A program made the translations under genes and the position numbers. The notes beneath the pieces were generated by a model. It saw only the letters and a program-made list of their open reading frames with translations, had not been told where the DNA came from and made no database searches. DNA of 13,420 bases. Origin: Thaumarchaeota archaeon S13 (lineage in GTDB: Archaea > Thermoproteota > Nitrososphaeria > Nitrososphaerales > Nitrosopumilaceae). This document shows, in pieces, positions 1 to 5,625 of the stretch; positions within the stretch are counted from its first letter, which is position 1; every line of letters starts with the position of its first letter. Location: positions 1 through 13,420 of the forward strand of contig RHFA01000181.1 of NCBI GenBank assembly GCA_003724275.1, written 5' to 3'.

Positions 1-56
1 GCGGCCCCCCGTGGCCCCATGCCCAGGGGGCGCCCGGCGCCGGCCACCTCGCCAAC

Positions 57-65
57 ACTTTTAAC
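57..65 (+). promoter_or_regulatory. TATA-like box of the ribosomal operon
   Basis: The AT-rich ACTTTTAAC stands out in an almost purely GC leader. Its centre is about 43 nt before the rpl7ae ATG. With the usual archaeal spacing of about 25 nt to the transcription start, this leaves a short 5' leader of roughly 15 nt that holds the GAGG ribosome binding site. This differs from the leaderless genes elsewhere in the window. Positions 1-56 hold no gene I can support, only GC-rich sequence with a weak CCCC/GGGG inverted repeat near 16-30. Confidence 0.55.
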
Positions 66-91
66 CCCTTGCGGGGGGCCGCGCGCGCAGA

Positions 92-95
92 GAGG
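92..95 (+). promoter_or_regulatory. Shine-Dalgarno site of rpl7ae
   Basis: GAGG lies 8 nt before the ATG at 104, a normal spacing for pairing with the 3' end of archaeal 16S rRNA. It supports the ATG at 104 as the start and shows this operon is translated from a leadered transcript. Confidence 0.55.
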
Positions 96-103
96 ACAGC
101 GAT

Positions 104-493
104 ATGGCAAAATCATACTATGTCAAGTTTGAGACGCCCTCAAACCTCGTGAGCCCCATACTCGAGGCCGTCAAGGCCTCGGCGCAGACGGGCAAGGTCA
201 AAAAGGGGACCAACGAGGTCACAAAGGCCATAGAGCGCGGCCAGAGCAAGCTCGTCATCGTCGCCGAGGACGTCGAGCCCCCAGAGGTCGTCGCGCACCT
301 GCCCATACTCTGCGACGAGCAGGGGGTCAACTATGCCTTTGTCCCCTCAAAGCAGGACCTCGGCAAGGCCCTCGGGATTGACATTATCGCCGCCGCGGCG
401 GCAATCGTGGATCCAGGCGAGTCAAAGCAGATAGTCGAGCAGGTCATCCAGTCGATCTCGGACATACGCGGGGGCGGCGGCGGGGACAAATGA
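104..493 (+). CDS. rpl7ae: Ribosomal protein L7Ae (eL8)
   Basis: A 129-residue kink-turn RNA-binding protein of the large ribosomal subunit. In archaea the same protein is also a core subunit of C/D and H/ACA guide RNPs and of RNase P (family knowledge). The L7Ae/L30e fold is clear: a basic segment with GTNEVTKAIERGQ (residues 36-48) is the RNA-contacting motif, followed by LVIVAEDVEPPEVVAHLP and the VNYAFVPSKQDLG strand-helix. Length is normal for archaeal L7Ae. A Gly-rich tail (GGGGGDK) ends the protein. It is first in an operon with rps28e, rpl24e, ndk and infB, a classic archaeal order. A TATA-like box at 57-65 and a GAGG at 92-95 support the ATG start. Its ATGA stop overlaps the start of rps28e. 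Confidence 0.97.
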   Translation: MAKSYYVKFETPSNLVSPILEAVKASAQTGKVKKGTNEVTKAIERGQSKLVIVAEDVEPPEVVAHLPILCDEQGVNYAFVPSKQDLGKALGIDIIAAAAAIVDPGESKQIVEQVIQSISDIRGGGGGDK

Positions 494-711
494 GCCCCGC
501 GGCCGAGACGTCCGAGGCGATAACGCCGGCCGAGGTCATACAGATCGTCGGCAGGACGGGGATCGCCGGTGAGGTCATACAGGTTCGCGTAAAGATACTC
601 TCCGGCGGCGACCAGGGCCGCATACTGACGCGCAACATAAAGGGGTCGGTCCGGATGGGCGACACGCTGATGCTCCGCGAGACGGAACGCGAGGCAAAAA
701 AGATAAGGTAG
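490..711 (+). CDS. rps28e: Ribosomal protein S28e (eS28)
   Basis: A 73-residue small-subunit protein found in archaea and eukaryotes, with an OB-like beta barrel located near the mRNA exit region of the 30S subunit (family knowledge). The diagnostic stretch is visible: VIQIVGRTGIAGEVIQVRVKIL, then GRILTRNIKGSVRMGDTLMLRETEREAKKI, the near-invariant C-terminal signature. The N-terminal dozen residues are an Ala/Glu-rich extension. The ATG overlaps the rpl7ae stop (ATGA), which suggests translational coupling. Stop at 709-711, then a 9-nt gap to rpl24e. Confidence 0.97.
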   Translation: MSPAAETSEAITPAEVIQIVGRTGIAGEVIQVRVKILSGGDQGRILTRNIKGSVRMGDTLMLRETEREAKKIR

Positions 712-720
712 GTGCGGTGA

Positions 721-921
721 GTGAGCCTACTCGTAAAGCCGTGCAGCTTTTGCGCCCGCCCGGTCGCAAAGGGGTCGGGGACAATGCTGGTCAAGAATGA
801 CGGGACTGTCATCTGGATGTGCTCCTCAAAGTGCCGCAAGAACATGCTCGTGCTCAAGCGCGACCCGCGCCGCCTCAAGTGGACCAAAAAGTACGTCAAG
901 GGGGGCATACGCCGAAGTTGA
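721..921 (+). CDS. rpl24e: Ribosomal protein L24e (eL24), zinc-binding
   Basis: A 66-residue zinc ribosomal protein of the 50S subunit. The treble-clef zinc ligands are visible as CSFC (Cys8, Cys11) and CSSKC (Cys33, Cys37), followed by the family block KNMLVLKRDPRRLKWT. The start is GTG at 721. It is the only start codon that keeps the first zinc knuckle, because an in-frame stop lies directly upstream. A weak AGGTAGG lies just before. The TGA stop overlaps the TTG start of ndk (TTGA at 918-921), so the two are probably translationally coupled. All four Cys are present, so this is the zinc form. Confidence 0.96.
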   Translation: MSLLVKPCSFCARPVAKGSGTMLVKNDGTVIWMCSSKCRKNMLVLKRDPRRLKWTKKYVKGGIRRS

Positions 922-1322
922 GCGCGACGCGCACGCTCATCGTCATAAAGCCCGACGGCGTCAGGCGCGGCCTAGTCGGCGCGATCCTCTCGCGCTTTGA
1001 GCAAAAGGGGTTTGCAGTCGCGGACCTCAGGATGCTCACGCTCGGCGCAGACCAGGCAAAAGAGTTCTACTCGCCTCACAGCTCAAAGCCGTTCTTTGGC
1101 GAGCTCGTGTCGTTTGTGACGTCCGGCCCTGTCGTCGCCGCGATCCTAGAGGGAAACGACGCGATAGCCGCGGTTCGCCTCATGGTCGGCGCGACAAAGT
1201 CGTCAGAGGCATCGCCCGGCTCGATCAGGGGCGACTATGGCCTCGGGTTTACGGACAACATTATACACGCCTCGGACTCGGAGCCGAGCTTTGAGCGGGA
1301 GTCACGCGTGGTGTTTACGTGA
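918..1322 (+). CDS. ndk: Nucleoside diphosphate kinase
   Basis: Transfers the gamma-phosphate from ATP to (d)NDPs through a phosphohistidine, balancing cytosolic NTP pools. With the TTG start at 918 the protein has 134 residues, close to the usual 135-150. It begins MSATRTLIVIKPDGVRRGL, the canonical first beta strand and helix. FYSPHSSKPFF (about 50-60) matches the family nucleotide-binding helix region. GATKSSEASPGSIRGDYG holds the conserved loop, and NIIHASDS (114-121) carries the catalytic His117. The open frame extends upstream into rpl24e, but that part reads as shadow. The TTG overlaps the rpl24e stop by 4 bp. The Pro usual after GAT-x is Ser here, which is probably tolerated. The protein ends VVFT at a TGA, 6 nt before infB. 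Confidence 0.95.
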   Translation: MSATRTLIVIKPDGVRRGLVGAILSRFEQKGFAVADLRMLTLGADQAKEFYSPHSSKPFFGELVSFVTSGPVVAAILEGNDAIAAVRLMVGATKSSEASPGSIRGDYGLGFTDNIIHASDSEPSFERESRVVFT

Positions 1323-1328
1323 TCGGCG

Positions 1329-3110
1329 ATGCGCGTTCGGCAGCCAATCGTGGCGGTCCTGGGCCACGTAGACTCGGGCAAGACGTCCCTGCTTGACACG
1401 ATACGCGGCACGGGCGTGCAGGGCCGCGAGGCCGGCGGGATTACGCAGCATATCGGCGCGAGCTTTTTGCCGGCGCAGACGCTGCGCGAGTCGTGCGGCA
1501 GGCTCTATGACAGGCTAGAGACCTCCGAGTTTCGCGTGCCGGGCATACTCGTCATAGACACGCCCGGCCACGAGGTGTTTCGCAACCTTCGCACGCGCGG
1601 CGGCTCGGCGGCCGACATTGCCATACTTGTGGTCGACGCCAACAGGGGGTTCCAGATGCAGACCAACGAGAGCCTCGACATTTTGCGCAAGAGGCGCGTG
1701 CCCTTTGTCGTCGCGCTCAACAAGGTCGACGCGCTGGGGGGGTGGCGCAAGACGGCCACGGGGTCGATAACGGAGGCCCTCAAGGAGCAGGGCGACTCGA
1801 TGCGCGCGGCCCTCGACGAAAAGATATACGCAGTCGTGGGCTCGCTCTCTGTCCTCGGCTACGAGTCCGAGGCGTTTTGGCGCGTGGGCGACTTTAAGAG
1901 GCAGGTCGCCATCGTGCCCGTGTCCGCGCGCACGCGTGTCGGCATACCCGAGCTCCTCACGGTCCTCGTGGGGCTGACGCAGCAGTACCTCAAGGACCGC
2001 CTCGACCAGTCCTCAAAGGAGCCGCGCGGGATTGTCCTCGAGGTGAACGACGAGCCGGGCCTCGGCGAGACGGCCAACGTCATACTCGTCGACGGCTCGC
2101 TGTCCATGGGCGACACGGTCACAGTCGCCACGCGCGGCGGCGCGATATCGACGCGCCCGCGCGCGATACTGCTGCCGCGCCCGCTCGACGAGATGCGCGA
2201 CCCGCGCGACAGGTTTATGCCAGTGGAGAGCGTCGACGCGGCCGCGGGCGTAAAGATCGCCTCGCCCGGCCTCGCCGGCGTGCTGCCGGGCAGCACGCTG
2301 TACGTGGATCCCAACCCCGCCGGAGTCGAGCGCCACAGGGCCGCGATCGACTCGGAGATCGGCTCGGTGTTCATAGACACGGCGACGACGGGCATCATTG
2401 TCAAGTGCGACACGATAGGGTCACTAGAGGCCCTTACGGAGATGGTCTCCACGGGCGGCACGGCGATCTCAAAGGCCGACATTGGCGCAGTCACAAAGCG
2501 CGACATCGCCGAGGCCCGCGCGACAAAGGAGCGCAACAGGCACCTCGGCGTTATACTCGCGTTCAACGTCAGGGTACTGCCCGACGCGCGCGAGGAGGCC
2601 GACGCGCACCACGTGCGCATATTTGACAACCGCGTGATATACGACCTCGTCGACTCGTACACGCGCTGGGTGGGCGAGGACTCGGCGCACATAGAGGACG
2701 CGATATTCTCCGAGATGACGCCCGTGTCAAGGTTTACGTTCATGGAGGGCTGCGCGTTTCGCAACAGCGGGCCGGCCGTCTTTGGCGTTCGCGTCGAGGT
2801 GGGCACGCTGCGCCAAAAGGTCCAGTTCATGGACCCGACGGGGAGGCGCGTGGGGACGATACACCAGCTGCAGCGAGACAAAAAGCCCGTCGACTCGGCT
2901 AGGGCCGGCGAGGAGGTCGCGTGCTCGGTCAACGGCGTGACGATCGGCCGCCAGCTCATAGAGGGCACGTCATACTATGCGCTGCCGACCTCGCCGGAGG
3001 CAAAAAAGCTCCTCGCCGTGTTTGCCCACCGGCTGTCCAGCGACGAGATTTCCACGCTCAACGAGATAGTCGCCGCGCAGCGCTCGCGCGACCCCGCGTA
3101 CGCCTACTAG
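1329..3110 (+). CDS. infB: Translation initiation factor aIF5B (IF2-like GTPase)
   Basis: A 593-residue ribosome-dependent GTPase that promotes subunit joining and initiator tRNA positioning. Length is normal for archaeal aIF5B, which lacks the long N-terminal region of bacterial IF2 and eukaryotic eIF5B. G-domain motifs: G1 GHVDSGKT (12-19), G2 Thr39 in GGITQHIG, G3 DTPGH (77-81), G4 NKVD (131-134), G5 SAR (199-201). Domain II begins near GIVLEVNDEPGLGETANVILVDG, followed by domain III (GIIVKCDTIGSLEAL) and a C-terminal domain IV with VGTIHQLQRDKKPVDSARAGEEVACSVNG. It is the last gene of the ribosomal operon, 6 nt after ndk. Its last 53 bp are overlapped on the other strand by the HEPN-like gene at 3058-4338. 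Confidence 0.97.
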   Translation: MRVRQPIVAVLGHVDSGKTSLLDTIRGTGVQGREAGGITQHIGASFLPAQTLRESCGRLYDRLETSEFRVPGILVIDTPGHEVFRNLRTRGGSAADIAILVVDANRGFQMQTNESLDILRKRRVPFVVALNKVDALGGWRKTATGSITEALKEQGDSMRAALDEKIYAVVGSLSVLGYESEAFWRVGDFKRQVAIVPVSARTRVGIPELLTVLVGLTQQYLKDRLDQSSKEPRGIVLEVNDEPGLGETANVILVDGSLSMGDTVTVATRGGAISTRPRAILLPRPLDEMRDPRDRFMPVESVDAAAGVKIASPGLAGVLPGSTLYVDPNPAGVERHRAAIDSEIGSVFIDTATTGIIVKCDTIGSLEALTEMVSTGGTAISKADIGAVTKRDIAEARATKERNRHLGVILAFNVRVLPDAREEADAHHVRIFDNRVIYDLVDSYTRWVGEDSAHIEDAIFSEMTPVSRFTFMEGCAFRNSGPAVFGVRVEVGTLRQKVQFMDPTGRRVGTIHQLQRDKKPVDSARAGEEVACSVNGVTIGRQLIEGTSYYALPTSPEAKKLLAVFAHRLSSDEISTLNEIVAAQRSRDPAYAY

Positions 3111-4338
3111 GTGCCCTGATCCTGTACAGCGCGGCCTCCCGCTCGGCCTCCACAAAGTCGAGGCGGCGGTCCATGTCGGGCAGGTCTGGTATCTGTGCGC
3201 CGTCATCGCATATTTTCTGGTAGTGGTTGGCGTTTATTCGCGCCCATTCGGAGGCCACGGATGCCAGCAGCAGCAGGCGCTCATGGCCAATCCCCCTCTC
3301 GATCTCAACCGGGAACGGCGAATACTCGCCTTCCGCGTCCCAGCGCGCCGCCAGGGTCCGCAGCCTGGTGATCTCGCCCCTGTGCTTGCAGAGCTCGCCG
3401 ATTGTGGCGTCCCCGGAGAGGTCGAGGCCGCCCTTGTGCATCCTGTCGCACAGATCAAGCAGTATGTAGAGCTCTATCACCACGTGCCTCACGTAGAGGA
3501 GAAGGCGCTGGCGCTCTAGCTCGCCCCAAAGCCTGGACATGCCATGAGGTATGGTCTGGAGGTTGTTGGTGTGCCTGTATATCTCGACGGTTGCCTGAAA
3601 TGCCCACCGGAGGCGTATGAGCTCCGACGCGATTGGAATCGCGGCGTCCCCCATGCTGTCTAGGGCAATGCAGTGTACGGGGTTTTGCTCCTTGTACCTG
3701 GACACCTGGTCGGGAAAACTGCGAAAGTCATAGAGCTTCATGGAGGCTGCGTTGGGCGGGAGCTTTGAGAGCGCCGAGCGGAATTCCTCCGGGATTGCGT
3801 GCATGAGGCCGTCAATGAACGTGTTGACGAGGTTTGCGCATGACAGGTACGAGTTTTCTGGAACTAGGCCCGCGGCGTGACTGTTGGAGCCCAGAAGGCT
3901 CGCGACACCAAACAGCCCGCTGCCAGGATGAACGACGTCGTTCCTCAAGTCTGGCATGTCCCTGGAAATCTCCCGTATCCTCTCAGAAATCGGCATGAGG
4001 TGCGCCATTGCGGCGCGGCGCCCCTCTCCTAGCTGGCTCATCAGGTAGTCATGCATCTTGTTGAACTTGTGGAACTCAAGAGCCATGTACTGCAGGCCTG
4101 ACTTTGCCAGGTAGTGGTCCTCATCAGACGTGCCAGTGGAGAGGTTTATCACGTCCTCCAGGGCAAAATCCAGGGCCACGCGAAGCTCGAACAGGTGAAC
4201 GAGCGCCTTTTCGGCCTTGGTTGGGGAGCTGCGCTCCCGCGGCTCGGCCATATAGGACTCATAGATCCCGTGGAGCGGGGACGCGCATCCCCCCTCGCAT
4301 TCCCCGTGCGCCTCGTTAAGCCAATAGTCCCACAACAC
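3058..4338 (-). CDS. Hypothetical all-helical protein with a HEPN-type RNxxxH motif
   Basis: A 426-residue protein I do not recognise. It is predicted to be soluble and mostly helical, with no signal peptide or membrane segment. Residues 40-137 read as a helical bundle ending in RNDVVH (132-137), followed by PGSG. RNxxxH is the catalytic signature of HEPN domains, many of which are metal-independent RNases in toxins and defence systems (family knowledge). A second helical region (about 240-350) has no obvious RNxxxH. The start is GTG at 4338, supported by AGGAGGG 6 nt upstream; TTG at 4335 is the alternative. The last ~17 codons lie antisense to infB and encode an Arg/Ala-rich tail that looks like read-through. 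GC is lower than in neighbouring genes but higher than in the divergent partner at 4574-5071. Function is inferred from one motif only. Confidence 0.75.
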   Translation of the reverse strand: MLWDYWLNEAHGECEGGCASPLHGIYESYMAEPRERSSPTKAEKALVHLFELRVALDFALEDVINLSTGTSDEDHYLAKSGLQYMALEFHKFNKMHDYLMSQLGEGRRAAMAHLMPISERIREISRDMPDLRNDVVHPGSGLFGVASLLGSNSHAAGLVPENSYLSCANLVNTFIDGLMHAIPEEFRSALSKLPPNAASMKLYDFRSFPDQVSRYKEQNPVHCIALDSMGDAAIPIASELIRLRWAFQATVEIYRHTNNLQTIPHGMSRLWGELERQRLLLYVRHVVIELYILLDLCDRMHKGGLDLSGDATIGELCKHRGEITRLRTLAARWDAEGEYSPFPVEIERGIGHERLLLLASVASEWARINANHYQKICDDGAQIPDLPDMDRRLDFVEAEREAALYRIRAPSRRTRGRASAARRLSR

Positions 4339-4344
4339 AAGCTG

Positions 4345-4351
4345 CCCTCCT
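4345..4351 (-). promoter_or_regulatory. Strong Shine-Dalgarno of the 426-residue HEPN-like gene
   Basis: On the minus strand AGGAGGG precedes the GTG start by 6 nt. It is the strongest SD-like match seen in the window. It decides the start at 4338 over the internal Met at residue 30 and implies a leadered transcript. Confidence 0.6.
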
Positions 4352-4363
4352 GTTGCTAGTTGC

Positions 4364-4407
4364 CCGAGTGCCCGGGGGGCGCCTTTCGCGCCGTGCCACC
4401 GAGTGCC
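4364..4407. repeat. 9-bp direct repeats flanking a short hairpin in a 5' leader
   Basis: CCGAGTGCC occurs at 4364-4372 and again at 4399-4407, 35 bp apart. Between them GGCGC-CTTTC-GCGCC forms a perfect 5-bp stem at 4378-4392. In the minus-strand transcript the loop reads GAAAG. The block lies between the likely transcription start (about 4425) and the SD of the HEPN-like gene, so it could be an operator or an RNA control element. It is short enough to be chance. Confidence 0.35.
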
Positions 4408-4448
4408 TGTTTTTTGGCCTAGTCATTGCGGCACACGCAGCGGCTAGG

Positions 4449-4458
4449 CGTTATATAC
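4449..4458 (-). promoter_or_regulatory. TATA-like box for the 426-residue HEPN-like gene
   Basis: On the minus strand this reads AGTATATAAC, preceded by a purine-rich GTAAA like an archaeal BRE. It predicts a start of transcription near 4425-4430 and a leader of nearly 90 nt. The motif is close to symmetric, so use in the plus direction cannot be excluded. Confidence 0.5.
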
Positions 4459-4529
4459 TTTACTTAGTTTGCGCCGCCTGTTTGACCCCAAGGCCGCATT
4501 TTAGCCACCTCGAACTGTGCCCTGTGATC

Positions 4530-4543
4530 CAAAAACCTTATCT
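4530..4543 (+). promoter_or_regulatory. Candidate TATA/BRE region of the AT-rich HEPN-like gene
   Basis: CAAAAACCTTATCT is an AT-rich patch with a TATA-like CCTTATC, about 35 nt before the TTG at 4574. This would give a leader of roughly 10 nt. An alternative weaker patch is CATTTTAG at 4498-4505. A five-codon frame (ATG at 4559, MDVVL) ends at the TTG start, probably by chance. Confidence 0.35.
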
Positions 4544-4573
4544 GCATGCAGAATCATCGATGGACGTAGTGCT

Positions 4574-5071
4574 TTGACTGAAGCCAACGGAACTAAGCAA
4601 GAGCGAGCAGGCGGAACGGGCTATGACTATGGACGGTATATGGCGCTTGAGGCGGTCATGGGCATAGTACTTTGTGTCAGTCGCATAGACCAGGAAATAC
4701 TGGCATATGTCGCATCTATGAAAGTAAGATCAGATAATGACATGACGGGCAAGCGACGCGAAAAAATTTTGAGGGATCTGCACAGCGTTCCACCCGCAGC
4801 TCGCTATGCTATAATTAAAAAACGCATTGACCGTCCAGATGTTAATGCCTCACTGCAAAAAATCCGCAAGGTCAGGAACAACCTGGCCCACAACGTGAAC
4901 GTCATATCTAGAAATGGAGCTTCTGGAAACTATGAGCCACCAGTATTCTATAGCATCCAAGATCTAAACGATGTGCTTTGTGTGGCGAATGAATGTTTCG
5001 CTACATTGATAACAATATTTGAAAAACACCCAAAATACACAAACTGGACAAAAAATCGAGCTCACAATTAA
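4574..5071 (+). CDS. Small AT-rich protein with a HEPN-type RNxxxH motif
   Basis: About 165 residues from TTG at 4574. The frame is open back to GTG 4517, and ATG 4640 is the first Met, so the start is uncertain. The protein is probably a cytosolic helical bundle: ALEAVMGIVLCVSRIDQEILAYV is an N-terminal helix, then a basic segment (KRREKILRDLHSV), and IRKVRNNLAHN carries RNNLAH (101-106 from the TTG), an excellent match to the HEPN active-site motif with its usual N-L-A-H. A C-terminal helix (DLNDVLCVANECFATLITIFEKH) closes the fold. GC is far below the rest: 4801-4860 has 23 of 60 and 4981-5040 has 20 of 60, against 42 of 60 at 2161-2220. This points to recent acquisition. It diverges from the other HEPN-like gene. 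No nucleotidyltransferase (MNT) partner is seen. Substrate and role are unknown. Confidence 0.75.
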   Translation: MTEANGTKQERAGGTGYDYGRYMALEAVMGIVLCVSRIDQEILAYVASMKVRSDNDMTGKRREKILRDLHSVPPAARYAIIKKRIDRPDVNASLQKIRKVRNNLAHNVNVISRNGASGNYEPPVFYSIQDLNDVLCVANECFATLITIFEKHPKYTNWTKNRAHN

Positions 5072-5094
5072 TGACGGAATAAAGAGCATAACTC

Positions 5095-5118
5095 ATGTGT
5101 TTTGTGTAAAAGAAAATG
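5095..5118. terminator. T-rich bidirectional terminator candidate
   Basis: The 64-bp gap between the convergent HEPN-like gene and thioredoxin gene is very AT-rich. On the plus strand TGTGTTTTGTG (5095-5105) follows the HEPN-like stop. On the minus strand ATTTTCTTTTA (5107-5117) follows the thioredoxin stop by about 20 nt. Archaeal RNA polymerase terminates at T-rich tracts without needing a hairpin (family knowledge). No stem is evident. Confidence 0.4.
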
Positions 5119-5135
5119 ATTTATAACTTAAACGA

Positions 5136-5537
5136 CTAAGGAGCCACGCGCGCAGCTAACGCACGCAGACCGGCAGCCCCTATGGTGCCCACGGCACGCG
5201 CGGCCTCGCGGCCCTGAGCAAAGGCGACAAACGTAGGTATTGACTGGATCCCATACCTCTGCGCTATGGGCACGCATGTGTCGACGTTGATGCGCGCAAA
5301 CCTGACACGCCCTGCGAGCTCGGAGGCGGCTGCCTCGACGATGGGGTGCATCGACCTGCACGGGCCGCACCACTCTGCCCAAAAGTCGACGATTACCGGC
5401 AGGGATCCTGCAATCGCGGTGCCAAAGGAGGCCATGTCGAGCTCTGCGACGCGCGCACCGGCGGCGGGACTCGAGGCCTCCTCGACCATCTTGCACACCT
5501 TTTTGCGTATAATCTCAGCAATCTCGGGGTCGTCCAC
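5136..5537 (-). CDS. trx: Thioredoxin with N-terminal extension
   Basis: A 133-residue cytosolic dithiol-disulfide oxidoreductase. The thioredoxin fold is clear: VIVDFWAEWCGPCRSMHPIV with the active site WCGPC (56-60), then VRFARINVDT, and the cis-Pro loop SIPTFV (Pro101) followed by FAQGREAARAVG. An N-terminal helical extension of about 35 residues precedes the fold (DDPEIAEIIRKKVCKMVEEA), with one extra Cys at 15; another lies at 87. The start is GTG at 5537. A TATA-like box at 5561-5569 sits 28 nt upstream, so the mRNA is probably leaderless, which supports this start. It diverges from a TauE/SafE-type permease gene. Whether the two share a redox or sulfur-related role is inference. Confidence 0.93.
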   Translation of the reverse strand: MDDPEIAEIIRKKVCKMVEEASSPAAGARVAELDMASFGTAIAGSLPVIVDFWAEWCGPCRSMHPIVEAAASELAGRVRFARINVDTCVPIAQRYGIQSIPTFVAFAQGREAARAVGTIGAAGLRALAARVAP

Positions 5538-5560
5538 GGTAGCGGCGCCGTGATCTGGTC

Positions 5561-5569
5561 GTATTTAAC
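5561..5569 (-). promoter_or_regulatory. TATA-like box of the thioredoxin gene
   Basis: Reads GTTAAATAC on the minus strand. Its centre is 28 nt before the GTG start, which fits leaderless transcription starting at or next to the start codon. Confidence 0.6.
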
Positions 5570-5594
5570 GCATGGCCGCAAACCCCGGAGAAGG

Positions 5595-5604
5595 CTTATC
5601 AAAA
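5595..5604 (+). promoter_or_regulatory. TATA-like box of the TauE/SafE-type gene
   Basis: CTTATCAAAA is centred about 27 nt before the ATG at 5626, the same geometry as other genes here. It favours 5626 over the upstream in-frame ATG at 5572, whose extra 18 residues would contain this box. Confidence 0.55.
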
Positions 5605-5625
5605 GCGCCCGCCCGCGCCGCGCGC

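Noticed and set aside
1..56. A possible divergent gene start (minus-strand ATG at 19-21) and a CCCC/GGGG inverted repeat
   Set aside because: Only seven codons could be read before the edge, and there is no TATA-like box at leaderless spacing on that strand.
1859..2968. A 369-codon open frame on the minus strand opposite infB, and similar long frames opposite the SDR and leuC genes
   Set aside because: High GC makes stops rare in shadow frames. The translations are Arg/Ser/Pro-rich with no family motifs, while the opposite strand carries clear conserved proteins.
4408..4417. T-run in GTTTTTTGG as a terminator on the plus strand
   Set aside because: No gene ends just upstream on the plus strand; it lies in the leader of the minus-strand HEPN-like gene.
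4503..4522. Minus-strand AGTTCGAGG resembling a tRNA T-loop in the divergent spacer
   Set aside because: The flanking bases do not pair as a 5-bp T-stem, and no acceptor or anticodon stem can be drawn.
4559..4576. A five-codon upstream frame (MDVVL) ending at the TTG of the small HEPN-like gene as a leader peptide
   Set aside because: Too short to support, no ribosome binding site, and the true start of the gene itself is uncertain.
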